Assembly (NCBI GenBank): GCA_021234155.1
Contig: JAJEKV010000094.1
Coordinates: 3,020,535-3,084,534 of the forward strand
Origin: Isoetes taiwanensis
Taxonomy: Eukaryota; Streptophyta; Lycopodiopsida; Isoetales; Isoetaceae
DNA length: 64,000 bases
Direction: 5' to 3'
Of the stretch, positions 24,420 through 33,267 are shown one piece after another (the first letter of the stretch is position 1; the number at the start of each line of letters is the position of its first letter). The translations under genes were made by a program, and so were the position numbers. The notes beneath the pieces are model-generated. The model saw only the letters and a list, made by a program, of their open reading frames with translations. It did no database searches and was not told the DNA's origin.

Positions 24420-24543
24420 AAAAATTCTGGGCAGTGCAGAGAATAACAATGGATAGGCATAAAAATGGCAAACATTGGGCTTCTGTAAGTACCTAGTGAT
24501 TCCGTCCAGTAGAATATGTCACCGAATATTCTACGGGGAGAGA

Positions 24544-24726
24544 ATATTATGTAATAGGGAATCTTCACCCCGAGAAAATTCTGCTGAGGAAATTCTGAGG
24601 CGGCTCCCGTCAGATGAGGCGGTTCCCGAGCGGTGGAGCCGCGAGTGTGCCGCCGAGTCTGGCGGCGCCGCCGAAGAATATTCCGAGGCATAATTTTCAA
24701 GGGGTGAAGATTCCCTTACGTAATAT
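24544..24726. repeat. Fold-back segment with GC-rich core
   Basis: ATATTATGTAATAGGGAATC continuing to TTCACCCC (24544-24571) is inverted at 24701-24726 with few mismatches. The core (about 24597-24675) is strongly GC-rich with repeated GGCGGC/GCCGCC words, unlike the AT-rich surroundings. It resembles a MITE of about 180 bp; TA or ATAT flanks could be a target duplication. Confidence 0.55.
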
Positions 24727-25281
24727 CACGCCTAGGCAGAATTACGAATTGGAAAAATTCCCCCAAAAACAGAATCTTGAACAGCTACGGCGGCTATATG
24801 GCCGAATTTTTTCCCATGCCGGATATCCAGTTGCCGGAGCCAGGATGCTTCAGAAACTGCATACTTCAGTTGTCCATGCTTTCGCAATGTCTTACTTGAA
24901 CAGTTGTGCCCCGAGTTGAGTAGCTTCAAATTTTGCGTTAGCTCCATAAGCTTGAATTATAAGATCCGGAACAGACAAGCTCCATAGCTTGAATGGCCGG
25001 AACCGGCTCCATAGCTCGAATTATAAGAATCGTGAAAGGAGGGAATCGATGGCACAAAGTATCACAGGAAAAAAAGCAAAACTTAAGGAACGGATTGGCA
25101 GCAGAGCATCACTGTAGCAAAAGACAATGCATAACTGTCGCACAAAACTGTGCCATAGTCCGCCACTAGCCAAAACTGTCGCACAAAACTCTGGCAGCGC
25201 CGCCATAGACGGGCAGAGAAAGAATTGCGCGAAGTAAAATAGAGAGAATATTGCAGTAATTCTGCCTAGGCGTGTATTACG
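24719..25281. repeat. 26-bp inverted repeat pair enclosing ~510 bp
   Basis: CGTAATATCACGCCTAGGCA+GAATTAC at 24719-24745 is inverted at 25256-25281 with one or two mismatches. The interval includes a threefold GCTCCATA(A)GCTTGAAT-type repeat (24939-25030) and a doubled GTCGCACAAAACT word (about 25137-25192). This could be a nested small DNA element. Confidence 0.6.
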
Positions 25282-25285
25282 ATAT

Positions 25286-25545
25286 GTGATTCCACCGGAG
25301 GGATAAATTCCAAATGGTGATTCCATCTAGTGGAATCTATCACAGGTGATTCCACCAGGCGGGATCAATTCCGAATGCAGATTCCATCTGGTGGAATCTG
25401 TCACGGGTGATTCCACGGGGATACATCCTACAGTAGTGATTCCATCTCGCGGTATCAATTCAGTGTGATTCCGTCGCATGGAATAACAGAGCGGTGATTC
25501 CGTCCGGCAGTATTTGGCAGATGTGATTCCGACGGAAGGTATAAA
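25286..25545. repeat. Nine 29-bp palindromic iterons
   Basis: GTGATTCC(A/G) starts at 25286, 25317, 25346, about 25379, 25407, 25436, 25465, 25494 and 25523, i.e. spacing 28-33 and mostly exactly 29 bp. Several units are imperfect palindromes such as GATTCCATCTGGTGGAATC. They lie just inside the right arm, where transposase-binding subterminal repeats are found in many DNA elements. Diverged units also occur in the left arm near 23180-23250. Confidence 0.8.
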
Positions 25546-25650
25546 ACGGACGGCCAGGATGGACCCCACAGACGGATGGCTGGGATCCATCAGAAGGTAC
25601 ACCTGACAACGTTAGGTACGGATAACGGGGCTTCCGGAACGGATCCCGTT

Positions 25651-25666
25651 CCGCGGGAGAGTATTC
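25651..25666. repeat. Target-site duplication of the LINE (3' side)
   Basis: CCGCGGGAGAGTATTC occurs here and identically at 30567-30582, flanking the LINE at 25667-30566. It is part of the inverted arm, since its reverse complement is in the left arm near 23030. Confidence 0.9.
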
Positions 25667-25906
25667 TTTTTTTTTTTTTAATTGAAGGCTTAGTGTTTGT
25701 ATTAATATGGATATGGGAGTACATATTGACATATGTATATACATATGTTTACAAAAAAGTAACCAGCTTGGGTAGGGTTGGTTACAGAGACCTTCAACAT
25801 AATAGCTAGAGTAATTTTAAGGCCTATCATAGACCTAAAACATCAAAAAAGGATTTAAGTCATGAAAATCAGAGTTTTTGTGACCGAAACGTAAGAGCTT
25901 ATTAGA

Positions 25907-26222
25907 TCATTCGTGAAATTTTCTTTTCTTGGGCTCGCCCTCAGTATGATCTTTTCTCCCCATTCCTTTGGTAGCTAATATGAATAGACAGAATTGGCAC
26001 TTGCACATATGAGCTTTCCCTGGATTAAATCTTCCTTTCTTATCCTTAACCCCGCATAAGATATCCCTTTTTGCATCATAAGCTGTGTTACAGGCACAGT
26101 CACAGTGGCATCCATCTTCATGTATTGTTGGGATCTCAACCCCGAACTGAGTAAGCCACAGCGCATTAGAATGAAGGTCGATCCTTCTCCATTTCAGCTT
26201 CTTTACTAGTATCAGAATGTTA
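25907..26222 (-). pseudogene. LINE 3' segment with Cys-rich peptide
   Basis: After the zinc-binding C-terminal region, another minus-strand frame reads LHSNALWLTQFGVEIPTI and then a Cys/His cluster (CHCDCAC) and CKCQFC, ending in a basic KKRKFHE tail. It lies between the LINE coding region and its poly(A) tail, so it is either a continuation of ORF2 after a frameshift or a separate captured piece. The cysteine pattern suggests metal or nucleic-acid binding but fits no family I can name. Confidence 0.45.
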
Positions 26223-26264
26223 CCTGAAAAATTCAAAGTAAAGTTAGAAAAGGATAGATAGAGC

Positions 26265-26777
26265 TCAATTATGAGTGTCAAAAATCTCCTCAATCCAGTT
26301 AATATCATATTTGGTTTGCTCGATGATAGCTTGAGGCCATATAATTTCCTCTTTGAAGATTAGGGAATTCCTCCCCTTCCAAATTCTCCAAAGGAGAAGG
26401 TAGATGCGCCAATTCGATGGGTTTTCGGGGAGAAAAAAGTCCGTGGAGCTCATGGTATTTAGATTAGGCATATCAAGCTCAATCTCAGCTAATTCCAGAG
26501 TCCATTCGGCCCATAAACAATTCCTGAAGAGGTGGTTCTCATCTTCCTGATCCTGCATACATCGAACACAGATATTAGAGTCCGCTATGTTCATCCTCCA
26601 TCTCTTCATGTTTGTTGCCAGGGCCCTGTGCCAAAGCTGCCACATAAAGGCTTTGACTTTTGGATGGACCAGGCTCTTCCATAAAAAGATGAGGTTCTTC
26701 TTGATCCTCAAAGGATCAGTGTTCCATTTGATATGGATTGTTATGGCCTGATCTCTATTTAGGAATTTATAAGCCAT
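26265..26777 (-). pseudogene. LINE ORF2 C-terminus: zinc-binding reverse-transcriptase region
   Basis: The frame contains FLWKSLVHPKVKAFMWQLWH followed by NICVRCMQDQEDENHLFRNC, matching the zf-RVT pattern (W...C-x2-C...E-x2-H-x-F-x2-C) that follows the reverse transcriptase in plant L1 elements. It then ends with WRIWKGRNSLIF. It is joined upstream, after a two-base deletion near 26870, to the thumb-region frame at 26866-27219. Confidence 0.85.
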
Positions 26778-26865
26778 ATTAACTTTGTATCCTTTGGATC
26801 CGTTTATGTGCCACGAATCTTCTGAATGGTGCCACTGTCCAATGGCAAGTCTCTGGGTAATACTA

Positions 26866-27219
26866 TTAAACAGGCTCTCCTAGATCACTTAAAACCGAGA
26901 TGTGATAGTCGAAACCATTGATAATGTCCCTGATAAACACAATTCCCCTGTTAGTCCATTGCTTAGTAAGGGCAGGGAAATGAGAGGCCAAGCATGTATT
27001 GGGATCATCAAGGATAAGAGATGGACTCCAGAAGATAGGTTGATCCTGAGAAAGGCCTTCCTTCCAAGTATACATGCTTTTAACCTGAAACCACGCCCTG
27101 ATCCACTTCTTTATAATCAGAGGGATGGAGTTCGGGATGGTGAAAGGAAAGAAAATACTGAAAGGGAGATGCACCTTAAGCCCTCTCCACCCGAAGGGAT
27201 GATATCTCCCAATATAATG
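26866..27219 (-). pseudogene. LINE ORF2 segment downstream of hAT-like insertion
   Basis: It begins at the target duplication (HYI) and continues GRYHPFGWRGLKVHLPFSIF to FWSPSLILDDPNTCLASHFP, in register with the segment that ends at 27887 on the other side of the insertion. It terminates early (SDLGEPV-stop) because two bases of a GAGAG run are missing; in the neighbouring frame the protein carries on to the zinc-binding region. Confidence 0.8.
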
Positions 27220-27886
27220 CATGGAATAAATTACTACTTCTATATTTTAGTGTAGCCAAAATAGGTTTAGCTAAACTACCTTCAAATTGGGGCAAGAAGT
27301 TTCTAACACTTGGCTAAACTAAATGGTTTTTCTCCATCACAGTTTCTTGCTTTTGGCTAAACTTTCACAAAATGGAAAGGCAAATATTAGCCATCATGCT
27401 ATAGTAATTTAAAAAAATCCAAGCATTTTGGCAAAGACATTGAATTTATTGTAAATACAGAAATCAAGACACAAATATACATGAACATGTTCAAAAATCT
27501 AAAAAAAAAGGAAACTCCATTGTTTTTTTTCCTCTAATGCTTCAAATTTGTACTTGGAACAAGAAAGAAAGTGGAAAAAAAGGAAAAATATAAACCCTAT
27601 TTGAAATTTCTTAAAATTAGTACATACATTGGTGTTAGATTTTGTGCTAATCTATCCATTTTTCCAGGCCCACTCGATCTTAGGTTTAGCTAATCGATGT
27701 CCTGATGGATATGTCTGGAGGTAAAGGTTTGGCTATTTGACCTAAGAACTCACTTGGTCGGCAAAAAAATTGGGCTAAAATTTCTTTTTTTTTTGGGTAT
27801 TTTTTCCATTTACTTTAGCCGTTTTTCTTAGCAAAACTGCGACAAAATAGCCATTTGGCTAACCTTAGCCGTTATTTTATTCCATG
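27220..27886. mobile_element. 667-bp non-autonomous hAT-like element
   Basis: Perfect 11-bp inverted ends CATGGAATAAA (27220-27230; inverted at 27876-27886) are flanked by an 8-bp duplication ATATAATG (27212-27219 and 27887-27894). Removing the element and one duplication restores an open LINE reading frame across the site. The interior is AT-rich, encodes nothing, and carries many subterminal TTTGGCTAA/TTAGCCAAA words near both ends. An 8-bp duplication and CA-starting short ends are hAT hallmarks; a 9-bp reading (Mutator-like) is also possible because the next base matches. Confidence 0.88.
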
Positions 27887-30186
27887 ATATAATGCTTGAT
27901 CAAAGCTTTGACCGGATGGTTAATCTGATCTGTACAGGCCCTGTAAAAGTATTTCGCTGCTAAAGCAGTTGCTTGCTTCTCTATATTAATAACTCCCAAT
28001 CCTCCCATGCTTTTGATTTTACAACATTCATTCATGGAGACTGGGATCCTGCATCTTCTGTTAGTTCCTCCTGCAATGAATCTACCAATAATACTTTGCA
28101 TTTTAGAGTATACCTTTTTAGGGGCCATCATAATGGATGACTGATAAACCTGAGAAGAGGAAATGACAGAATTTGCAAGAATAGCCCTACCATTCTTAGA
28201 AAGAAATTTAGAGTTGAGAGAATCCACCTTCCTGTAGAATTTATCCAAGAGGTCCCCCCACAGATCACTCGCGTTCACCCTAATAGCATAAGGGATCCCC
28301 AAGATCTTGGTTTTGGTGGTAGGAGAGAGATACATACATCGAAGAGATAAAGCTGCTTGCTCCCCTTTAGCCTGATCCCTTGAAATTAGCTTTGTCTTGG
28401 CCGGATTGATATTACAACCTGAGCATCTTCCGAAGTCCTCAAGAATCCGCTGTGTAGTTTGAATAGATTGATTGTCCAGTTCCATAAAGAGAAAAGTGTC
28501 ATCTGCAAAATGAACATTAAGAATATCCTCCATTTCCTGATTAGGGGGGAGGTTGAGCCCTTTAATCTCATTGAGATTCCTAAGCTTTTGGAAGTTACTG
28601 TGCAAACCTTCCATGACAATTAGAAACAAGAAGGGTGCCAGAGGGCATCCTTGCTTAACTCCTCTTTTGATGTCAAAGAAAGGACTGCACTCTCCATTGA
28701 TTAGGACAGCCGACCTTGAGTTTTTCAGAATAGCCATGAAAATGGAAATTACCTCTTCCGAGAATCCTAGACCCTGGCAGCACTTTTGCAAAAATTTCCA
28801 ACTTACTGTGTCAAAGGCTTTGGTGATGTCCAATTTCTGAAGCCCTATGTTTTGTTTGGATTCCTTGGCCCAACTGATCCCCAAAGATGCTGCTGCAACA
28901 TTGTCCAAGATGTATCTCCCTTTCAAATAAGCACTTTGAGTTTTACTTATGATTTCATCAAGAATAGGCTTGACCCTAGCTGCAATTGAACCTGAAATGA
29001 GCTTATAGACCACATTGGAAAGTGAGATAGGCCTATAATCTGAAAAGGAAATAGGCATATCATTTTTAGGAATGAGAGCAATAAGGCTAGTATTGATCCT
29101 GTAATCCAACCTTTTGGTTAGTAAGAATTCATTAGCAATGGAAACCATAAAATTACCCAAGAGCCCCCATGCCTTTTTGAAGAATTCAGCAGGGAGGCCA
29201 TCTGGTCCAGGAGTTTTTCCATTCTCCATATCATTGAGCACTTTAAAAATCTCATCATTGTTGAAAGGTCTTGACAGGCTGTTGTTCATGGCATTAGTAA
29301 GTCTGGCCTGAATATCAATGAAATTGTTTATGTCCTGAGAGCTGGTGTCCCTAATGGTGCCCATAATTCTGACAAAATGCTCTTTAGCAGCCTCTTTAAG
29401 TTGATTGTCTTCATCAATGTTATTTCCCTCCCAAAGGACACTATAAATGTGATTTTTCTTGATCCTTCCTTTGGTCTTAATGAAAAAATACTTAGAATTA
29501 GCCCTCTCATCTTCCATAAGCTCCTTGACTTTGGCTTTAATCTTCCATCCTTTGGCAATCCTGATCTCTTCCCTTTCAATTTGAATCTTAAGATCTTCCT
29601 TATTCTGGCCTTGAGCTGTCTCATACTGATTTCTCAAATTTTGCAGGTGAGCAGTCTCTTTCTGGTAGATCTCCTTACCCCATACTTTTAACCAGCTCTT
29701 TATGTTCTTAGAGGTCCTTACCCACCAATCCATCCATCCGATATCATTACTGGGCTTATCTTCCTGATCCAACACCTGGGCTAACTTGGTAAGAAAATCC
29801 TCTTGATCCAGCAGATTAGTATTTAGCTTAAAATAGGAGTTCCTCTTCCTCTGATTATTGTTGGCATTAATATTAATAAGCTGAGGATAGTGATCAGAGA
29901 TAGTGTAATTTGAAAGATTGGAGACCCTAGAGCTGCTATTCCATAAGGATTCACTAAGGTAGAATCTATCATGAAGACAACAGATAGGCTGGGCTCTGTG
30001 ATCATTCCAACTATAGGAGTGAGGGACCACTCTAGCCATGTTTAAATGGTGGCTTGTGAGTAAAGTCATCCACTTATCATTCTCATCCCCATTAAGGGCC
30101 CTGAAATTTGCACTCCTCATATAATCATGTGTAACCATATTAAAGTCTCCCCCCATTATAATCTCATCATAAGGGATACTATTCAA
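27887..30186 (-). pseudogene. LINE ORF2: endonuclease end and reverse transcriptase
   Basis: About 766 codons are open. The end of the APE-type endonuclease shows GGDFNMV near residue 12 and SDHYP near residue 97. A connecting region is followed by the reverse transcriptase: GKTPGPDGLPAEFF (about 323), LIPK...YRPISL (about 371-391), KLDITKAFD motif A (451), GVKQGCPLAPFLF motif B (509) and FADDTFLFM motif C (560). Catalytic aspartates are present. The frame stops at ME-stop, whose codons come from the inserted hAT-like element. Upstream, a one-base loss near 30240 disconnects it from the endonuclease N-terminus. In an intact LINE this protein nicks target DNA and primes reverse transcription there. 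Confidence 0.92.
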
Positions 30187-30194
30187 GCTGTTAT

Positions 30195-30566
30195 TTATAA
30201 TATTCCAGAGCTGAGCCCTTTCAGCCGGCTGATGATAAGCGTAAATGTCACAAGAGCAATCCTATTATTCCCTATATTGCCATGTACAATCTGCCACCTC
30301 TTACTACTATCATGCATCATCTGAATGTCACACAGATTAATCCTATTGTGCCAAGCAATGGAGATACCTGCTGAAGAGTTATTTGTTTTAAGAGACCAAT
30401 GATTGAAGTTAGTAGGCAAAACCTCTCTAATTATATTATCTATACTATCATCATGGATCTTGTGCTCTTGAAAGAAAATGAAATCTAAATTCATAGAAAC
30501 AAGACAAACCTTCACCCTTCCCCTTTTCAGATTAGAGTTAATGCCCTGCAAGTTCCAAGTGATTCC
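30195..30566 (-). pseudogene. LINE ORF2 N-terminal endonuclease fragment
   Basis: The frame starts inside the APE-like endonuclease (ITWNLQGINSNLKRG, corresponding to the usual WN-x-RG-L start), continues through FIFFQEHKIHD with the catalytic Glu, and RWQIVHGNI. It shifts frame near 30240, after IALVTF; the neighbouring frame continues YAYHQPAERAQLWNIINN. No upstream ORF1 remains because the copy is 5'-truncated. Confidence 0.85.
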
Positions 30567-30582
30567 CCGCGGGAGAGTATTC
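30567..30582. repeat. Target-site duplication of the LINE (5' side)
   Basis: CCGCGGGAGAGTATTC, identical to 25651-25666. The sequence beyond it (ATTCACCGCGATGGAATCACC) resumes the right arm of the long-TIR element. Confidence 0.9.
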
Positions 30583-30841
30583 ACAGAGTATTCACCGCGA
30601 TGGAATCACCAAAACCAGGGTAAGAATATTTTCACCCGTTTAAAGGGGTATTTGTTATCAAACGCATATTTAGCTGATGTCAGAAAATGGGTTTTGGTGT
30701 TTGCATGCTCAGATAGAGTAGTTTCTTTCTAAGGAAGCTATTAGTTTCTTTCTACGGAGGTGTGGCCATGACAGAGATGCTCCAGAGATGTTTTCCCAAT
30801 GGATTCTGGAGATCTTTTGCAGCAGTTGGATGTTTTGCTCG

Positions 30842-31001
30842 TCATATGATGTGTCATCCATGTAGGCAAATAGTCGTGTCCCATGGTAAACAGTCGTGTC
30901 TATATATGAAGCTACGATGGGAAGCTTGTTCCCATCCAGTTTTCTCTATTTCAATATTATATCTGCATTCTAGTTATCTCAGTTCATTCCTAAACTTAAG
31001 A
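30842..31001 (+). mobile_element. LTR copy 1 (5'-truncated)
   Basis: Matches the other three LTR copies from TCATATGATGTGTCATCCAT to TAAACTTAAGA but lacks the first ~34 bp, including the TGTTAGAATATAACA start. The truncated edge abuts TTTTGCTC; the array's far end abuts TTTTGCAG, a weak hint of a duplicated target. It carries a TATATATGAAG TATA-like word and a primer-binding site immediately downstream. Confidence 0.85.
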
Positions 31002-31012
31002 TGGTATCAGAG
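31002..31012 (+). promoter_or_regulatory. Primer-binding site, unit 1
   Basis: TGGTATCAGAG directly follows the LTR and is complementary to the 3' end of plant initiator-Met tRNA, the usual primer of copia-type elements. Equivalent sites are at 33252-33262 and 35500-35510. Confidence 0.9.
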
Positions 31013-31017
31013 TTGAT

Positions 31018-32982
31018 GTGAAGATCCTGGGACGTATAGTGATGAGAGATGAAGTAGGGGAGCCCCCTCCCCAATTTAGAAAATACAGAAAGAAGAAATC
31101 GATGAAGATAGGACTCACCGGATTGAAGAAAAGCTTGAAATTCCTTCAAGCCAAGATGAAAGCAAAAGTAATTGCCTGCATCTCTATTTCGGCAGGCATT
31201 GATGGTGAGGATGGTGCCGTTGATGCCAGAGCAGATCCATCAGAGGGATTAAGAATTAAGACTCCCAAAATTACCTCTTTGCATGAAGATGGCAGGAGAG
31301 TTATTGATGGCCGGAAGGAGGTTGCTGAAGAAGATGGTCAGGTCTTTGTCCAAGAAAAAGGGAAAATCTTAGAAACAGTTGGGATTATCGGCAAAGAGGA
31401 GAACGCCACAGCTTTTGCAAAAGTTCTTGAAGCCCTAAATCGTGGCCAGATAAAAATATCTTATAAAGAAATGGCGACAGTTGGAGATGAGATCAAGAAT
31501 AGGGTCGCCTTCACCGCAAACAGAGAAGACTATTTCTTTGATGAAGGATTATCCTTTGCTTCCGCAATCTCTTGCATCTATGGCCGCGCCAGAGCCACTG
31601 CAATCGGCCGGATTAAGGTCATACAGAACCCCCTTCCCAATAAGGCCAAGCTCAAGAAATTCAAAAATTACAGAGTCTTTGGCACTCGAATCCCTGGCAA
31701 GATTGTTAACAGAAGAATTGTGGCTCTGTCTAGAGGCAAAGAACTGTCTTCAAAGAAGAATGAGGGATACATACAGAGGGCTTTTGGACCCTACTTGAAG
31801 ATTGTGAAAGGTGCTATGAAGCAATTGGCCAGGAAGTATCCGAAAGATGAGATTGGATGGCATGGCTATCGCTTGTATGCCAAGTTTAGACCAAAAATTG
31901 TCGCCTCAGAAGATGGGATTGATACCCCAAGCTTCAAAATTGAGGAACAAATGGCAGGCCAGATAAAAGAGGGTGCAAAGGAGAAAACAGGGGAAGCAGA
32001 GCAGGAACAGAGACGGAGGCTTTACCCATTCCATAAGTTTGAGATAAATGCCGGAAATGGTGCACAGATTCGCATGCAAAGCAATGGTGCAGCAGATGTT
32101 GATGTTGAAGATCCAGTTGTTCGGTACTCCCTTAGTCCGGGGTTTCCCAGGAGCGGCTCACCTGGTGTTTCTGGACTTGGTTCACCACACTCCACATCTA
32201 TTCACGATCTGACTTCTCAAATTCGGGTGGTGTTCCCTGACATGGAGAAAATCCTGACTATTGAATCTGTTGATGAAGCCGGTACTGCTGAGGCCATAGA
32301 AGCCAAGAACAGGGCCTATGAAGTTGCTATAGAGGACGGGATTGATGTCCCAAAATTCGAATCCATTGAGGAAGAAAAGGTAGAACTTTCAATTATTGGA
32401 GAGGCTCAAAACTTTCACGGTTTGGCAGATGTATTTGAAAATGAGGCAGGAGAGCAGAAAGACATCTCTGGAAGGCCGAAGATAATGCTGCTTGATGGTT
32501 CTAATGAAATATTACAGAGGAAATTTGTAGAAAACAAGGAGATGCTCAATGATTTTATTGATGCTGCTGCACAAGTAGACATTGGAGATCCTCATATCAA
32601 GGGAGGGTCTACAATTCCGGTTGCAGATCAAGATCAAAATGAGGACACTCATTATAAAGGTACTCATTTGATTTCTAAAGAAAATGGCATAAGCTTTAGA
32701 TGCTCAAGGGAGGGAAGATTAGATGATGTGAGCAATCTAAATACGAATATGGAAGAAGACACCACTCCCTTGGCACGCAAGCGAGAGAAATCATATTTAT
32801 GGGATCTTTGTTATGACTTTGCTGATGATCATGAAATGGTTCAACTAATTCTAGAAGGCAGCAATAAAAATTTATTCATAAACGAAGCTGTAAGTATTAT
32901 TGCAAATATCCCACCTAGCACACACGAAGAGAAGAATTCCTCAAACAAGATTCAAGAACAAGAATACCCAGAAGAAGATTAG
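31018..32982 (+). CDS. Uncharacterised 654-codon ORF of LTR unit 1
   Basis: The frame is open from the LTR edge. Codon 1 of the longest reading is GTG; the first ATG (MRDEVGEPPPQF) is at 31042, giving 646 residues. The N-terminus is basic (KKKSMKIGLTGLKKSLKF). The middle carries a compact motif, KYPKDEIGWHGYRLYAKFRP, near residues 275-293, then a Ser/Pro/Gly-rich linker (SPGFPRSGSPGVSGLGSPHS, about 373-392). The C-terminal half is acidic and ends YPEED. I see no gag zinc knuckle, protease, integrase or reverse transcriptase motif, so it is not a normal retrotransposon product. Between PBS and polypurine tract it is the only ORF, so it may be a captured, intron-less host gene or a novel element-specific protein. 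It differs from units 2 and 3 by a few residues (for example K in EQKDISG). Confidence 0.7.
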   Translation: MKILGRIVMRDEVGEPPPQFRKYRKKKSMKIGLTGLKKSLKFLQAKMKAKVIACISISAGIDGEDGAVDARADPSEGLRIKTPKITSLHEDGRRVIDGRKEVAEEDGQVFVQEKGKILETVGIIGKEENATAFAKVLEALNRGQIKISYKEMATVGDEIKNRVAFTANREDYFFDEGLSFASAISCIYGRARATAIGRIKVIQNPLPNKAKLKKFKNYRVFGTRIPGKIVNRRIVALSRGKELSSKKNEGYIQRAFGPYLKIVKGAMKQLARKYPKDEIGWHGYRLYAKFRPKIVASEDGIDTPSFKIEEQMAGQIKEGAKEKTGEAEQEQRRRLYPFHKFEINAGNGAQIRMQSNGAADVDVEDPVVRYSLSPGFPRSGSPGVSGLGSPHSTSIHDLTSQIRVVFPDMEKILTIESVDEAGTAEAIEAKNRAYEVAIEDGIDVPKFESIEEEKVELSIIGEAQNFHGLADVFENEAGEQKDISGRPKIMLLDGSNEILQRKFVENKEMLNDFIDAAAQVDIGDPHIKGGSTIPVADQDQNEDTHYKGTHLISKENGISFRCSREGRLDDVSNLNTNMEEDTTPLARKREKSYLWDLCYDFADDHEMVQLILEGSNKNLFINEAVSIIANIPPSTHEEKNSSNKIQEQEYPEED

Positions 32983-33048
32983 AAGATGTAGGAACGACGA
33001 GATTCTGAGATATGAAGCTGATTCTGATCATGGCTGAGTTGTTGGTTT

Positions 33049-33057
33049 GAGGGAGGG
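33049..33057 (+). promoter_or_regulatory. Polypurine tract before LTR 2
   Basis: GAGGGAGGG lies immediately before the TGTTAGAAT start of LTR 2, the position expected for the plus-strand primer. The same tract precedes LTR 3 (35299-35307) and LTR 4 (37547-37555). Confidence 0.85.
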
Positions 33058-33251
33058 TGTTAGAATATAACAACCCTGCCAACTCAGCATATCATATGAT
33101 GTGTCATCCATGTAGGCAAATAGTCGTGTCCTATGGTAAACAGTCGTGTCTATATATGAAGCTACGATGGGAAGCTTGTTCCCATCCAGTTTTCTCTATT
33201 TCAATATTATATCTGCATTCTAATTATCTCAGTTCATTCCTAAACTTAAGA
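33058..33251 (+). mobile_element. LTR copy 2 (shared by units 1 and 2)
   Basis: Full-length 194-bp LTR starting TGTTAGAATATAACA and ending ...CCTAAACTTAAGA before TGGTATCAGAG. It serves as 3' LTR of unit 1 and 5' LTR of unit 2. It differs from LTR 4 at one position by eye. Confidence 0.92.
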
Positions 33252-33267
33252 TGGTATCAGAGTTGAT

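Larger units (their letters stand above)
23499..24425 (+). repeat. Internal direct duplications
   Basis: A 27-bp unit GGGTTCTGCAAATCCGGCAT+GGTTTCA is tandemly doubled at 23499-23555 and recurs near 24186. The block ATGCAGGTTTTTTAAAGCTT to GCTTGCTTATGGAG occurs at about 23566-23623 and 24230-24284. A third block (AAAAGCTTGGACAAAGGCG through the compact tRNA-like fold to CCATCCATAAAAATTCTG) occurs at about 24085-24193 and 24317-24429. One segment of about 240 bp has therefore been duplicated in tandem. Confidence 0.8.
25667..30566 (-). mobile_element. L1-type LINE, 4.9 kb, decayed
   Basis: Minus-strand non-LTR retrotransposon with a poly(A) tail (T-run 25667-25679 on the plus strand) and a 16-bp target duplication on both sides. 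It is 5'-truncated: the first bases after the duplication already encode the endonuclease start (ITWNLQG). Domain order is endonuclease, reverse transcriptase, zinc-binding C-terminus. Lesions visible are a one-base frameshift near 30240, a 667-bp hAT-like insertion at 27220-27886 that adds an immediate stop, and a two-base deletion near 26870. It inserted into the right arm of the long-TIR element, so it is younger than that element. Confidence 0.92.
22982..30638. mobile_element. Non-autonomous element with ~270-bp inverted ends (LINE-interrupted)
   Basis: The left arm (22982-23250) is about 90 percent identical, in reverse complement, to the right arm (25468-25666 continued at 30583-30638). 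Shared landmarks include AATATTCTTACCCTGG, GGTGTACCTTCTGATGGATC and CGCTCTGTTATTCCATGCGA. Both outer edges abut TTTAAA (22976-22981 and 30639-30644), a possible target duplication or a TTAA-type site. Without the LINE the element is about 2.7 kb. Its core holds direct repeats, nested inverted repeats and 29-bp palindromic iterons but no recognisable transposase. This is most likely a fold-back or long-TIR non-autonomous DNA element; the superfamily is uncertain. Confidence 0.7.
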
